Assembly: GCF_021729845.1 (NCBI RefSeq)
Contig: NZ_CP063397.1
Coordinates: forward strand, 3,796,001-3,860,000
Source: Rhizobium sp. SL42
GTDB lineage: Bacteria > Pseudomonadota > Alphaproteobacteria > Rhizobiales > Rhizobiaceae
Reading direction: 5' to 3'
DNA: 64,000 bases
How positions within the stretch are numbered: position 1 is the first letter of the stretch; each line of letters opens with the position of its first letter. Of this stretch, positions 16,228-25,231 are shown one piece after another. Below the pieces are notes generated by a model. That model saw only the letters and a program-made list of their open reading frames with translations. It was not told the DNA's origin and did no database searches. The translations under genes were made by a program, and so were the position numbers.

Positions 16228-17219
16228 TCATGGGTTCCAGCCAGCGCCAGGCCAGATCGCCTCAGTCCCGCCTGAAAGCCGTCCAGGCCTCGGAACTGGC
16301 AGGCGTCCAGGGTATCGTCGCAGACGACGTGACGGTCACCTATCGCAACGGCCACACGGCGCTGCGCCATGCAAGCTTCGCCATCCCCACCGGCACGATC
16401 ACCGCCCTTGTTGGCGTCAACGGTGCCGGCAAGTCGACCCTGTTCAAGGCGATCATGGGCTTCGTCCCGGTCGCCGGCGGCCAGATCCGTGTTCTCGGCA
16501 TGAGCGTCCATGATGCGCTGGCCAAGAACCTGATCGCCTATGTGCCCCAGGCCGAGGAAGTCGACTGGAATTTCCCGGTTCTGGTCGAGGACGTGGTGAT
16601 GATGGGCCGTTACGGCCACATGAATTTCCTCCGCATCCCCTCGAAGAACGACCGCCGCCTGGTCGATGAGGCATTGGCCCGTGTCGGCATGGGCGACTAC
16701 CGCAAGCGCCAGATCGGCGAATTGTCCGGCGGCCAGCGCAAGCGTGTCTTCCTTGCGCGGGCGCTTGCCCAGGAAGGCCAGGTCATCCTGCTCGACGAAC
16801 CCTTTACCGGCGTCGACGTGACCACCGAAGAGCAGATCATCACCCTGATGCGCGACCTGCGCGCCGAAGGCCGCGTCATGCTCGTTTCAACGCACAATCT
16901 CGGCAGTGTTCCCGACTTCTGCGACCGCACCATTTTCGTCAAGGGCACGGTGCTCGCATCGGGCACGACCGCAGAGACGTTCACCGAAGACAATCTCAAG
17001 GCGGCCTTTGGCGGTGCTTTGCGTCATTTCGTCCTTTCCGGCACCGACCTGCACGAAGATGCCGACGGCCGCGAGGTCAAGGTGATCACCGATGACGAGC
17101 GCCCCTTCGTCATCTACGGCACCCCGGCTACAAAACAGGCGACACCATCGCCATCGCTTGTGCCTGCACGCAAGGCCGAAGCGGCTCTCGAAAAGGCTGA
17201 CGATGAACGTTCTGTTTGA
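16224..17219 (+). CDS. sitB: Manganese/iron ABC transporter, ATPase
   Basis: The cytoplasmic ATPase that powers SitCD. It has 331 residues with Walker [10 protein letters not shown]-loop [15 protein letters not shown] signature LSGGQRKR, Walker [13 protein letters not shown] and H-loop STHNLG. About 35 extra residues precede the ATPase core and ~60 follow it, including an Ala/Lys-rich tail; such extensions occur in rhizobial SitB. Start and stop overlap its neighbours (ATGA with sitA; 17 bases with sitC), indicating one transcript with coupled translation. Confidence 0.93.
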   Translation: MIMGSSQRQARSPQSRLKAVQASELAGVQGIVADDVTVTYRNGHTALRHASFAIPTGTITALVGVNGAGKSTLFKAIMGFVPVAGGQIRVLGMSVHDALAKNLIAYVPQAEEVDWNFPVLVEDVVMMGRYGHMNFLRIPSKNDRRLVDEALARVGMGDYRKRQIGELSGGQRKRVFLARALAQEGQVILLDEPFTGVDVTTEEQIITLMRDLRAEGRVMLVSTHNLGSVPDFCDRTIFVKGTVLASGTTAETFTEDNLKAAFGGALRHFVLSGTDLHEDADGREVKVITDDERPFVIYGTPATKQATPSPSLVPARKAEAALEKADDERSV

Positions 17220-18060
17220 GCCCTTCACCTATGACTACATGCGCAACGCGATCTTCGTCAGTTCGCTGGTCGGCGGCGTCTGCGGATTTCTTTCGGCCTA
17301 TCTCATGCTCAAGGGCTGGTCGCTGATCGGCGATGCGCTGTCACATGCGATCGTCCCCGGTGTTGCCGGCGCCTATATGCTCGGCCTGCCCTTTGCCTTC
17401 GGCGCCTTCCTCTCCGGCGGTCTGGCAGCGCTCGCCATCCTCTTCCTCAACCAGCGTACCAAGCTGAAAGAGGACGCGATCATCGGCCTGATCTTCACCT
17501 CCTTCTTCGGCCTCGGCCTGTTCATGGTCTCGATCTCGCCCGTCTCGATCGACATCAAGACCATCGTGCTCGGCAACATCCTCGCGATCACCCCGGCCGA
17601 TACGCTGCAACTCGTGCTGATCGGCGGCATCAGCCTCCTCGTCCTGGCCCTCAAGTGGAAAGACCTGATGGTCGCCTTCTTCGACGAGAACCATGCCCGC
17701 TCCATCGGCCTGAAGCCCGAACGCCTGAAGGTGATCTTCTTCACCCTGCTCGCCGCCTCGACCGTTGCCGCCATGCAGACGGTCGGCGCCTTTCTGGTGA
17801 TCGCCATGGTCGTCACGCCGGGCGCCACTGCCTATCTGCTGACCGATCGCTTCCAGCGGCTGATCCTGATGGCGCTCGCCATCGGCGCCGGAACCAGCTT
17901 CATCGGCGCCTATCTCAGCTATTTCCTCGACGGTGCGACCGGCGGTGTCATCGTCGTCCTGCAATCACTGATCTTCGTCGCCGCCTTCCTGTTCGCCCCC
18001 AAGCACGGGTTGCTGGCTTCACGCAGCCGCGCGCGCAAGGCCCTGGAGCCCCTGGCATGA
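17203..18060 (+). CDS. sitC: Manganese/iron ABC transporter, permease 1
   Basis: One of two homologous integral-membrane subunits forming the metal channel. It has 285 residues with about eight or nine helices, starting [20 protein letters not shown]. The family segment [20 protein letters not shown] and the cytoplasmic coupling region [16 protein letters not shown] are clear. ATG 17203 lies inside the end of sitB and matches the family N-terminus. Overlaps sitD by 4 bases. Confidence 0.93.
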   Translation: MNVLFEPFTYDYMRNAIFVSSLVGGVCGFLSAYLMLKGWSLIGDALSHAIVPGVAGAYMLGLPFAFGAFLSGGLAALAILFLNQRTKLKEDAIIGLIFTSFFGLGLFMVSISPVSIDIKTIVLGNILAITPADTLQLVLIGGISLLVLALKWKDLMVAFFDENHARSIGLKPERLKVIFFTLLAASTVAAMQTVGAFLVIAMVVTPGATAYLLTDRFQRLILMALAIGAGTSFIGAYLSYFLDGATGGVIVVLQSLIFVAAFLFAPKHGLLASRSRARKALEPLA

Positions 18061-18899
18061 CCGAAACACTCGAATTGCTGCTCCTTCCCTTCCAGCTGCC
18101 CTTCATGCAGACGGCATTCGTCATCACCCTGATGATAGCGGTGCCGATGGCCCTGCTCTCCTGCTTCCTGGTGCTGAAGGGCTGGTCGCTGATGGGCGAC
18201 GCGGTGTCCCATGCCGTGCTGCCCGGCATCGTCATCGCCTATATCGCCGGTATTCCGCTGGCGATCGGCGCCTTCATCGCCGGCCTCGCCTGCGCGCTGA
18301 TGACCGGCTACGTCAAGGAAAACAGCCGCATCAAGGAAGACACGGTGCTTGGCATCGTCTTCTCCGGCATGTTCGGCCTGGGACTGGTGCTCTATGTCAA
18401 TGTCGAGAGCAGCGTGCATCTCGACCACATCCTGTTCGGCGACATGCTCGGTATCCTGCCCTCCGACCTGATCGAGACCGGCCTGATCGCACTGGCGGCC
18501 ACCGCCTTCCTGGTCTTGCTGCGCAAGGACCTGCTCGCCCATGCCTTTGATCCGCAGCACGCTCGCGCCATCGGCCTGTCGGTGCGACTTCTGCACTATG
18601 GCCAGCTTGCTGTCCTGTCACTGGTCGTCGTCGGCGCCCTTAAGGCGGTCGGGATCATCCTGTCGGTCGCCATGCTGGTGACACCCGGCGCCATCGCCTT
18701 CCTGATCACCCGCCGCTTCCAGTCCATGCTGGTCGCCGCCGTATCGGTCGCCGTCCTGGCCTCGTTGATCGGAATCTATCTGAGCTTCTTCCTCGACAGC
18801 GCGCCGGCACCGACCATTGTTCTGGTCATGAGTTCGATGTTCGTGCTTGTCTTCATCACCGGCGCCCTGCGCAATCGCCGCACGCAGGCAACGCTATAG
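18057..18899 (+). CDS. sitD: Manganese/iron ABC transporter, permease 2
   Basis: The second membrane subunit, 280 residues and paralogous to SitC (VLKGWSLMGDAVSHAVLPG; ENSRIKEDTVLGIVFSGMFG). It ends the operon. The ATGA overlap with sitC fixes the start. A GC-rich hairpin follows 44 bases after the stop. The operon is complete: binding protein, ATPase and two permeases. Confidence 0.93.
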   Translation: MTETLELLLLPFQLPFMQTAFVITLMIAVPMALLSCFLVLKGWSLMGDAVSHAVLPGIVIAYIAGIPLAIGAFIAGLACALMTGYVKENSRIKEDTVLGIVFSGMFGLGLVLYVNVESSVHLDHILFGDMLGILPSDLIETGLIALAATAFLVLLRKDLLAHAFDPQHARAIGLSVRLLHYGQLAVLSLVVVGALKAVGIILSVAMLVTPGAIAFLITRRFQSMLVAAVSVAVLASLIGIYLSFFLDSAPAPTIVLVMSSMFVLVFITGALRNRRTQATL

Positions 18900-18943
18900 A
18901 GCCGTGCCGCCAGAATGGCGCGGCGACTTTGGACGGAAACGAG

Positions 18944-18976
18944 CAGACAGCGCGCCGAAGTGAACCGCGCTGTCTG
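18944..18976. terminator. Hairpin between sitD and the convergent EamA gene
   Basis: CAGACAGCGCG (18944-18954) pairs perfectly with CGCGCTGTCTG (18966-18976) across an 11-base loop. There is no clear T run on either side, but its location between two convergent stops makes it the likely transcription barrier. Confidence 0.65.
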
Positions 18977-18984
18977 GGAACGTC

Positions 18985-19881
18985 CTAGACCCGCGCCTCT
19001 TCCTCGGCCCGGCGGACACGGCGCGAAACCACCCATTCGCGCCAGACCGTGAACAGGCCCGCGCCGACGACGATGGCAGCACCCACCACCGTGTTCCAGC
19101 GCAGGACTTCGCCGAAGACGGAAATGGCGATCACCGCACCGATCACCAATTGCCAGTAGGAAATCGGCTGCACGATCACCGCATCCAGATTCTCATAGGC
19201 CCGGATCAGCGCGAAATGCCCGATGATGCCCGTGCAGCAAAGTCCCCCCATCCACGCCCAGTCGATCACCGTGAACGGCACCCAGAAGAACGGACCAAGC
19301 AGGCTCGCGCCAATGAAGCCGACGATCGCCAGATAGAAGAAGGATGTCGAGGGCTGGTCGTCACGGCTGACGAGGCGCGTCACGATACCGTAGATCGCGC
19401 CAAGCACGGCGCAGATCAGCGGTAGCCAGATATAGGTATTGAAGCCGGCCGCCGTCGGCGAGAGCATGATCACCACCCCGACAAGCCCGAAGACGATCGC
19501 CGTCCAGCGGCGCCAGCCGACCTTTTCGCCCAGGATCGGCATAGACAGCAGCGCGACAAAGATCGGACCCGCGGCAAAGATCGCCTGGCTTTGCGCCAGC
19601 CCAACCTTGGTAAAGGCAACGATGGAAATGAGGATCTGCGAAAACAGGATCAGCCCGCGCAGCACCTGCAGGAACGGCCGCTTCGTTGCCACGGCTGCCG
19701 ACAGCCCACCCGGCGCACGGCTGGCCAGCAACAGGGCGAAGGCGACGAAGGCCCAGTAGCGCACCATCGCAACCTGCACCGGCGAATAGCTGACCCCCAG
19801 ATGCTTGGAGATACCGTCCTGAATGGCGAAGACGGAAAAGGCGAGGAAGGTAAAGGTATAGCCGAGCGGCGTCGATTTCAT
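18985..19881 (-). CDS. EamA-domain permease (drug/metabolite transporter superfamily)
   Basis: A 298-residue inner-membrane protein with ten predicted helices in two EamA repeats (about residues 8-140 and 150-285); the first repeat begins FLAFSVFAIQDGISKHLG, and a characteristic YWQLVIGAVIAISVFGE lies in the second. DMT exporters move amino acids, nucleobases and other metabolites; substrate unknown. The frame extends to a TTG at 19893, but the ATG at 19881 is the simpler start. It is convergent with sitD and divergent from the LysR gene, with 179 bases between. Confidence 0.85.
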   Translation of the reverse strand: MKSTPLGYTFTFLAFSVFAIQDGISKHLGVSYSPVQVAMVRYWAFVAFALLLASRAPGGLSAAVATKRPFLQVLRGLILFSQILISIVAFTKVGLAQSQAIFAAGPIFVALLSMPILGEKVGWRRWTAIVFGLVGVVIMLSPTAAGFNTYIWLPLICAVLGAIYGIVTRLVSRDDQPSTSFFYLAIVGFIGASLLGPFFWVPFTVIDWAWMGGLCCTGIIGHFALIRAYENLDAVIVQPISYWQLVIGAVIAISVFGEVLRWNTVVGAAIVVGAGLFTVWREWVVSRRVRRAEEEARV

Positions 19882-20060
19882 GATGGGGTACAAAGGCTTG
19901 GGGGAAATGATCGGGTAAGTCCGTGCACGAACACGGCGCAGCGGATTGATCCTACACCCCTGACGCCATTTGCCTAGTCCAGAAATTCATGGCTGCCCTG
20001 CAACCTGACAACTGCTGCCGCCCCTTGTTCGCAGCCTCGTCTCCATGCTGTATAGTCGCC

Positions 20061-20969
20061 ATGGCCTTTACCATTCGTCAGTTGCAGTATTTCGTCGCCG
20101 TCGCGGAACTGGGCTCGGTCACCCGCGCCGCCCAGAACCTGTCGATTTCCCAATCCTCGGTCACCGAGGCGATCAAGGAACTGGAAGGCGATCTCGGCGT
20201 CGAACTGTTCGAACGCCATCCGCGCGGCCTGTCGATCACCTATAACGGCCACCAGTTCCTGCGCCATGCGACCAAGATCCTCGCCACGGTTTCGGATGCC
20301 CGCAATTCCTTTGCCGAAACCAAGAACAATACCGGCGGCACGCTGAACATCGGCGTCACCTCGCTGGTTGCAGGCTATGTCCTGTCCGACCTCCTCGCCC
20401 GTTACCGTCGCGCCTGCCCCGGCGTCGAGGTCTCGGCTATCGAGGACAACGGCTCCTATCTCGAGCATCTGCTTGTCGGCGGCGAACTGGATGTGGCCGT
20501 CATGGTCATCTCCAACTTGCGCGACCGGCTGGCGCTGCAGGCGGAAATCCTCGAAACCTCGCCCTATCGCCTCTGGTTGCCGATCGGCCACCCGTTGGTC
20601 TCGGCCGACATCATCTCGATTGCCGATATCACCAAAGAGCCGCTGATCATGCTGACGGTGGACGAAATCGAGGAAAACACCGGCAAGCTCCTGTCGGCGC
20701 TTGGCGCCCGCCCGCATGTCGCCTTTCGCACCCGCTCCGTAGAAGCCGTGCGCAGCCTGGTCGCCACCGGCGCCGGCGTTGCCCTTCTGCCCGATCTCGT
20801 CTACCGCCCCTGGTCGCTGGAAGGCGACCGCATCGAAAGCCGCGACGTCTCCGGCGCCCTTCCCGTCGTCCAGGTCGGCATGGTCTGGCGCAAGGGATCG
20901 AGCCTGCCTCAGGCCGCCCGTGACTTCGTCGGCATCGCGGAAGCGACACGCAGCGGCCGCGTTCGGTAA
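20061..20969 (+). CDS. LysR-family regulator, probable regulator of ydcSTUV-patD
   Basis: A 302-residue LysR-type regulator. The N-terminal winged helix (FTIRQLQYFVAVAELGSVTR, then AAQNLSISQSSVTEAIKELE) is canonical, followed by the co-inducer domain (~90-295). The ATG at 20061 gives the standard spacing; the longer frame from 19989 adds an implausible Cys-rich lead. It is the first gene upstream of the polyamine-type ABC operon, same strand, 157 bases apart, with an inverted repeat in the gap, so it probably regulates that operon in response to a polyamine or its breakdown product (inference). Confidence 0.88.
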   Translation: MAFTIRQLQYFVAVAELGSVTRAAQNLSISQSSVTEAIKELEGDLGVELFERHPRGLSITYNGHQFLRHATKILATVSDARNSFAETKNNTGGTLNIGVTSLVAGYVLSDLLARYRRACPGVEVSAIEDNGSYLEHLLVGGELDVAVMVISNLRDRLALQAEILETSPYRLWLPIGHPLVSADIISIADITKEPLIMLTVDEIEENTGKLLSALGARPHVAFRTRSVEAVRSLVATGAGVALLPDLVYRPWSLEGDRIESRDVSGALPVVQVGMVWRKGSSLPQAARDFVGIAEATRSGRVR

Positions 20970-21000
20970 TTTGCGGAGAATACCCCTCAAGCCGTGCCGA

Positions 21001-21017
21001 TATCGGAAAAACCGATA
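21001..21017 (+). promoter_or_regulatory. Inverted repeat upstream of the ydcSTUV-patD operon
   Basis: TATCGG, AAAAA, CCGATA: a 17-base element with 6-bp arms, 110 bases before the binding-protein start and 31 bases after the LysR stop. The left arm also overlaps the palindrome CCGATATCGG. Size and place suit a LysR-type recognition site. Confidence 0.45.
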
Positions 21018-21126
21018 ACGTCTTTCTGACGAATGAATTTGCGAATGCGGATTTTTCGCGGCACCTTTCGAACCGGGAACAAAACGCCGTGAAAATACGG
21101 CACCTCAAAAACCGGGAGACCTCGCG

Positions 21127-22284
21127 ATGAAGTCCATTCTCAAGTCCTGCACCGTCCTTGCCTCCATTCTGAGCCTCACCTCTGCCGCCGTCGCCCAGGA
21201 GCCGCTTCAGGCGCTCGGCGCAGGCGAAGGCGCACTCTCGATCGTTGCCTGGGCCGGCTATATCGAACGCGGCGAGACCGACAAGAACTACGACTGGGTC
21301 ACCGAATTCGAAAAGAAGACCGGCTGCATGGTCACCGTCAAGACCGCGGCCACGTCCGACGAAATGGTCGCCCTGATGAACGAAGGCGGCTTCGACCTCG
21401 TTACCGCCTCGGGTGATGCCTCGCTCCGCCTCGTCGCCGGCAAGCGCGTCCAGCCGATCAACACCGCTCTGATCCCGTCCTGGAGCACCATCGACGAGCG
21501 CCTGCAGAACGCACCGTGGCATACGGTCAACGACGTGCATTACGGCACTCCTTACGTCTGGGGCGCCAACGTGCTGATGTACAATACCGACGCCTTCAAG
21601 GGCGAAGCCCCGAAGAGCTGGAACGTTGTCTTCGAAGAACAGACCCTGCCGGACGGCAAGTCGAACAAGGGCCGCGTACAAGCCTATGACGGTCCGATTT
21701 ATGTCGCCGACGCAGCCCTTTACCTGATGAAGCACAAGCCGGAACTCGGCATCAAGGATCCTTACGAACTGAACGAGGACCAGTACAAGGCAGCGCTTGA
21801 CCTGCTGCGCGGCCAGCGCAAGCTGGTTGGCCGTTACTGGCACGACGCGATGATCCAGATCGACGACTTCAAGAACGAAGGCGTGGTTGCCTCCGGTTCC
21901 TGGCCGTTCCAGGTCAACCTGATGAAGGCCGAAGGTGCCAAGATCGCCTCGACCTTCCCGGAAGAAGGCGTGACCGGCTGGGCCGACACCACCATGCTGC
22001 ATGCCGACAGCGAACATCCGAACTGCGCCTATATGTGGATGGAACATTCGCTGTCGCAGAAGGTCCAGGGCGACGTCTCGGCCTGGTTCGGCACGGTTCC
22101 CTCCGTTCCGGCGGCCTGCAAGGGCAATGCGCTCTATGGTGACGAAGGCTGCACGACCAACGGCTTCGACAACTTCGACAAGATCAAGTTCTGGCGCACC
22201 CCGACCAGCAAATGCAGCCAGGGCGAATGCGTACCCTACCACCGCTGGGTATCCGACTATATCGGCGTGATCGGCGGACGCTGA
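21127..22284 (+). CDS. ydcS: Polyamine-type ABC transporter, periplasmic binding protein
   Basis: A 385-residue periplasmic binding protein of the spermidine/putrescine (PotD/YdcS) family, signal peptide ending near SLTSAAVAQ. The mature protein has LSIVAWAGYIERG at the first strand, FDLVTASGDASLR and WPFQVNLMKAEG. The gene order binding protein, ATPase, two permeases and a patD-like dehydrogenase matches E. coli ydcSTUV-patD, on which the name rests. Several cysteines near the C-terminus (GCTTNG, SKCSQGEC) may form disulfides. A palindromic repeat separates it from the ATPase gene, which may allow higher expression of this subunit. Confidence 0.85.
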   Translation: MKSILKSCTVLASILSLTSAAVAQEPLQALGAGEGALSIVAWAGYIERGETDKNYDWVTEFEKKTGCMVTVKTAATSDEMVALMNEGGFDLVTASGDASLRLVAGKRVQPINTALIPSWSTIDERLQNAPWHTVNDVHYGTPYVWGANVLMYNTDAFKGEAPKSWNVVFEEQTLPDGKSNKGRVQAYDGPIYVADAALYLMKHKPELGIKDPYELNEDQYKAALDLLRGQRKLVGRYWHDAMIQIDDFKNEGVVASGSWPFQVNLMKAEGAKIASTFPEEGVTGWADTTMLHADSEHPNCAYMWMEHSLSQKVQGDVSAWFGTVPSVPAACKGNALYGDEGCTTNGFDNFDKIKFWRTPTSKCSQGECVPYHRWVSDYIGVIGGR

Positions 22285-22291
22285 TCTTCCA

Positions 22292-22413
22292 CCTCCCCCT
22301 TGATGGGGAGGTCGCGCGGAACGCGCGGGTGGGGGGATCCCCTGGCATTTCGACATGTTGGTCGTCACCCCACCCCGGACCTTCGGTCCGACCCTCCCCC
22401 TCAAGGGGAGGGT
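22292..22413. repeat. Rhizobiales-type palindromic intergenic repeat, copy 3, inside an operon
   Basis: Successive stems: CCTCCCC/GGGGAGG (22292-22311), CGCGCG/CGCGCG, CGGACC/GGTCCG and CCCTCCCC/GGGGAGGG (ending 22413). It lies between the binding-protein and ATPase genes of one operon. Such structures often protect upstream mRNA from 3' decay, which would favour the binding protein over the membrane components. Confidence 0.75.
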
Positions 22414-22464
22414 GTTGGCCCACGCCGGCCTCACGCCGGCACCCATGAAAATTCTGGAGTCCCC

Positions 22465-23454
22465 ATGACCGCTGCCGTTTCCTTCACGAAGGTGTCGCGC
22501 CATTTCGGCACTGTCAAAGCCGTCGACGCGGTCGACCTGACCATCCAACCCGGCGAGTTTTTCGCCATGCTCGGGCCGTCGGGATCGGGAAAGACCACCT
22601 GCCTGCGCCTGATCGCCGGCTTCGAGCAGCCGACCAGTGGCGAGATCGAGATCTTTGGCGAAAAGGCCGGCGGCGTTCCGCCCTATCGCCGCAACGTCAA
22701 TACGGTCTTCCAGGACTACGCCCTCTTCCCGCATCTGAGCATCCTCGACAACGTCGCCTATGGCCTGATGGTCAAGGGTGTGGCGAAAGCGGAGCGCCTG
22801 CGCGAAGCCGAAAAGGCGCTCGAGCTGGTCAAGCTTCCCGGCTATGGCAGCCGCAAGCCCGGCCAGTTGTCCGGCGGCCAGCGCCAGCGTGTGGCGCTCG
22901 CCCGCGCCCTGGTCAACAAGCCCAAGGTCCTCCTGCTCGACGAACCGCTCGGCGCGCTCGACCTCAAGCTGCGCGAGCAGATGCAGGAAGAGTTGAAAAG
23001 CCTGCAACGCTCGCTCGGCATCACCTTCATCTTCGTCACCCACGACCAGGGCGAAGCACTCTCTATGGCCGACCGCGTCGCCGTCTTCAACGACGGCCGG
23101 ATCGTCCAGGCTGGCACGCCGGAAGAAATCTACAACCGCCCGCGCACCCGCTTTGTCGCTGATTTCGTCGGCTCCTCCAACGTGATTGCACCGGCCGACA
23201 TGGCAAAGCTTGGCGGCGCGGCGAAATGGACCAGTCTCAGGCCCGAAGCAATCCGCCTGACGAGCGATGGCGGCACGACTGCGACGGTGCGCTCGAAAAG
23301 CTTCCTCGGCAGCGCCACCCGTCTGTTCCTCGACGTCGGCGGCCTGTCGCTCTCCGTCATGGTTCCGGCGGGCCAGCCCGTGCCGAACCCCGGCGAGACC
23401 ACCCGCATCACCTGGCAGCCGGGTGACCTGCACACCATGGAGGACCTGGCATGA
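22465..23454 (+). CDS. ydcT: Polyamine-type ABC transporter, ATPase
   Basis: A 329-residue cytoplasmic ATPase of the PotA/YdcT type: Walker A GPSGSGKTT, Q-loop FQDYALFPHLS, signature [15 protein letters not shown], Walker [14 protein letters not shown]-loop FVTHDQGEAL. A C-terminal TOBE domain (about 240-329) is present. ATG 22465 has GGAG 7 bases upstream; the frame upstream of it is the repeat. It overlaps the permease gene by 4 bases (ATGA). Confidence 0.92.
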   Translation: MTAAVSFTKVSRHFGTVKAVDAVDLTIQPGEFFAMLGPSGSGKTTCLRLIAGFEQPTSGEIEIFGEKAGGVPPYRRNVNTVFQDYALFPHLSILDNVAYGLMVKGVAKAERLREAEKALELVKLPGYGSRKPGQLSGGQRQRVALARALVNKPKVLLLDEPLGALDLKLREQMQEELKSLQRSLGITFIFVTHDQGEALSMADRVAVFNDGRIVQAGTPEEIYNRPRTRFVADFVGSSNVIAPADMAKLGGAAKWTSLRPEAIRLTSDGGTTATVRSKSFLGSATRLFLDVGGLSLSVMVPAGQPVPNPGETTRITWQPGDLHTMEDLA

Positions 23455-24401
23455 GCACGGCCTCCACCACCGCCATTCTTCCCGGCCGCAGCGGCCTGGC
23501 GGGGCGGCTATCGGATCTGTTCTGGCGGAGGCCCAACCTGCTGCTGGTCCTGATGCTGGTGCCGCCCCTGCTCTGGCTCGGCATCATCTATGTCGGCTCG
23601 CTGATCGCGCTTCTGCTGCAGAGCTTCTTTGCCATCGACGATTTCTCCGGCCTGATCAGCTACGAGTTCACGCTCGCCACCTACAAGCAGCTGCTCATCC
23701 CCGCCAATTTCGACATCATCCTGCGCACGCTGCTGATGGCCATCGCCGTCACGCTCGCGTCTGCCCTGCTCGCCTTCCCGATCGCCTACTACGCTGCCCG
23801 CTATGCCACCGGCAAATGGAAGGCCGTGTTTTATCTCGGCATCATGCTGCCGCTCTGGTCGAGCTACCTGGTCAAGATCTATGCCTGGAAATTGATCCTC
23901 GCCAAGGAAGGCATCCTCACCTGGATTTTCGAGAAGCTGCACCTGACCTGGCTGCTCGACGGTATACTGGCGACGCCGGTGATCGGCGGCAACTCCCTGT
24001 CGATCAGCTATATCGGCACCTTCATCGTCTTCGTCTATGTCTGGCTGCCCTATATGATCCTGCCGACCCAGGCCGCACTCGAGCGCGTGCCTGGCAACCT
24101 GATCGAAGCCTCGGGCGACCTTGGCGCCGATCCGCGCCAGACCTTCCGCCACGTGCTTTTCCCGCTTGCCCTGCCAGGCATCGTCGCCGGTTCCATCTTC
24201 ACCTTCTCGCTGACATTGGGCGACTACATCATCCCGCAGATCATCGGATCGTCGCGGCTGTTCATCGGCCAGGCGGTCTATGCCCAGCAGGGCACGGCCG
24301 GCAATATCCCGCTCGCCGCCGCCTTCTCCGTCGTGCCGATCATCATCATGGGCATCTACCTGACCATCGCCAAACGCATGGGGGCCTTCGATGCGCTCTG
24401 A
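23451..24401 (+). CDS. ydcU: Polyamine-type ABC transporter, permease 1
   Basis: A 316-residue inner-membrane subunit of the PotB/YdcU type with six core helices and an extra N-terminal segment. The EAA coupling motif is [20 protein letters not shown]. The large periplasmic/loop region includes the [14 protein letters not shown] segment typical of PotB proteins. Overlaps the ATPase gene by 4 bases and the next permease by 11 bases. Confidence 0.9.
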   Translation: MSTASTTAILPGRSGLAGRLSDLFWRRPNLLLVLMLVPPLLWLGIIYVGSLIALLLQSFFAIDDFSGLISYEFTLATYKQLLIPANFDIILRTLLMAIAVTLASALLAFPIAYYAARYATGKWKAVFYLGIMLPLWSSYLVKIYAWKLILAKEGILTWIFEKLHLTWLLDGILATPVIGGNSLSISYIGTFIVFVYVWLPYMILPTQAALERVPGNLIEASGDLGADPRQTFRHVLFPLALPGIVAGSIFTFSLTLGDYIIPQIIGSSRLFIGQAVYAQQGTAGNIPLAAAFSVVPIIIMGIYLTIAKRMGAFDAL

Positions 24402-25206
24402 TCGCTCCGCCTCGGCCGGCTGGCCCTTGAAATTTGCAGCCGCGGGCGGGCTCGCCTTCCTGCATCTGCCGATCCTCCTGATCTTCGTCTACGCCTTCAC
24501 CACCGAGGAAAAGAGCTTCCAGTGGCCACCGCCGGGGCTGACCGCCAAATGGTTCGCCGTTGCCTGGAACCGTCCCGACATCTGGGAAGCGCTGTGGCTC
24601 TCGGTCAAGGTCGCCTCGATCGCGACGCTGATCGCGATGGTGCTCGGCACGCTGGCCGCCGCCGCCGTCGCCCGGACGAAATTCTTCGGCCGCGAAGCGA
24701 TCTCGCTGCTCGTCATCCTGCCGATCGCGCTGCCCGGTATCATCACCGGCATTGCGCTCCGCTCGGCCTTTTCGCTGGGTGAGATCCCCTTCTCGATGTG
24801 GACGATCATTCTCGGCCACGGCACCTTCTGCGTCGTCGTCGTCTACAACAATGCGGTGGCCCGCTTCCGCCGCACATCCGGCTCGTTGATCGAGGCGTCG
24901 ATGGATCTGGGCGCAGATGGTTTCCAGACCTTCCGCTACATCATCCTGCCGAATATCGCGACGGCCCTTCTGGCCGGCGGCATGCTCGCCTTTGCACTGT
25001 CCTTCGACGAAGTCATCGTCACCACCTTCACCGGCGGCCAGCAGTCGACCCTGCCGATCTGGATGCTGGAAGAACTGATCCGCCCGCGCCAGCGCCCGGT
25101 CACCAATGTGGTCGCCATGGTCGTGGTGATCGTCACCTTCCTGCCGATCCTGGCCGCCTTTTATCTCACCCGCGATACCGACCAGGTATCCGGCAGTGGC
25201 AAATAA
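24391..25206 (+). CDS. ydcV: Polyamine-type ABC transporter, permease 2
   Basis: A 271-residue PotC/YdcV-type permease. The EAA motif [20 protein letters not shown] and the C-terminal [20 protein letters not shown] are characteristic. The start overlaps the preceding permease by 11 bases, so translation is probably coupled. The patD gene follows after 25 bases. Confidence 0.9.
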   Translation: MRSDRSASAGWPLKFAAAGGLAFLHLPILLIFVYAFTTEEKSFQWPPPGLTAKWFAVAWNRPDIWEALWLSVKVASIATLIAMVLGTLAAAAVARTKFFGREAISLLVILPIALPGIITGIALRSAFSLGEIPFSMWTIILGHGTFCVVVVYNNAVARFRRTSGSLIEASMDLGADGFQTFRYIILPNIATALLAGGMLAFALSFDEVIVTTFTGGQQSTLPIWMLEELIRPRQRPVTNVVAMVVVIVTFLPILAAFYLTRDTDQVSGSGK

Positions 25207-25231
25207 CCGTCAAAAAATGAGGGAGAACGAC

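Noticed and set aside
15325..18899. Reading the operon as a zinc (znuABC) importer
   Set aside because: It has two permeases, a Glu rather than His in the binding-protein TSEGAF segment, and no His-rich loop in the binding protein; all favour the Sit (Mn/Fe) type.
20647..23433. 928-codon open frame on the minus strand
   Set aside because: It spans the complements of lysR, ydcS and ydcT and the intergenic repeat. It has no ribosome-binding site or recognisable domain; a high-GC shadow frame.
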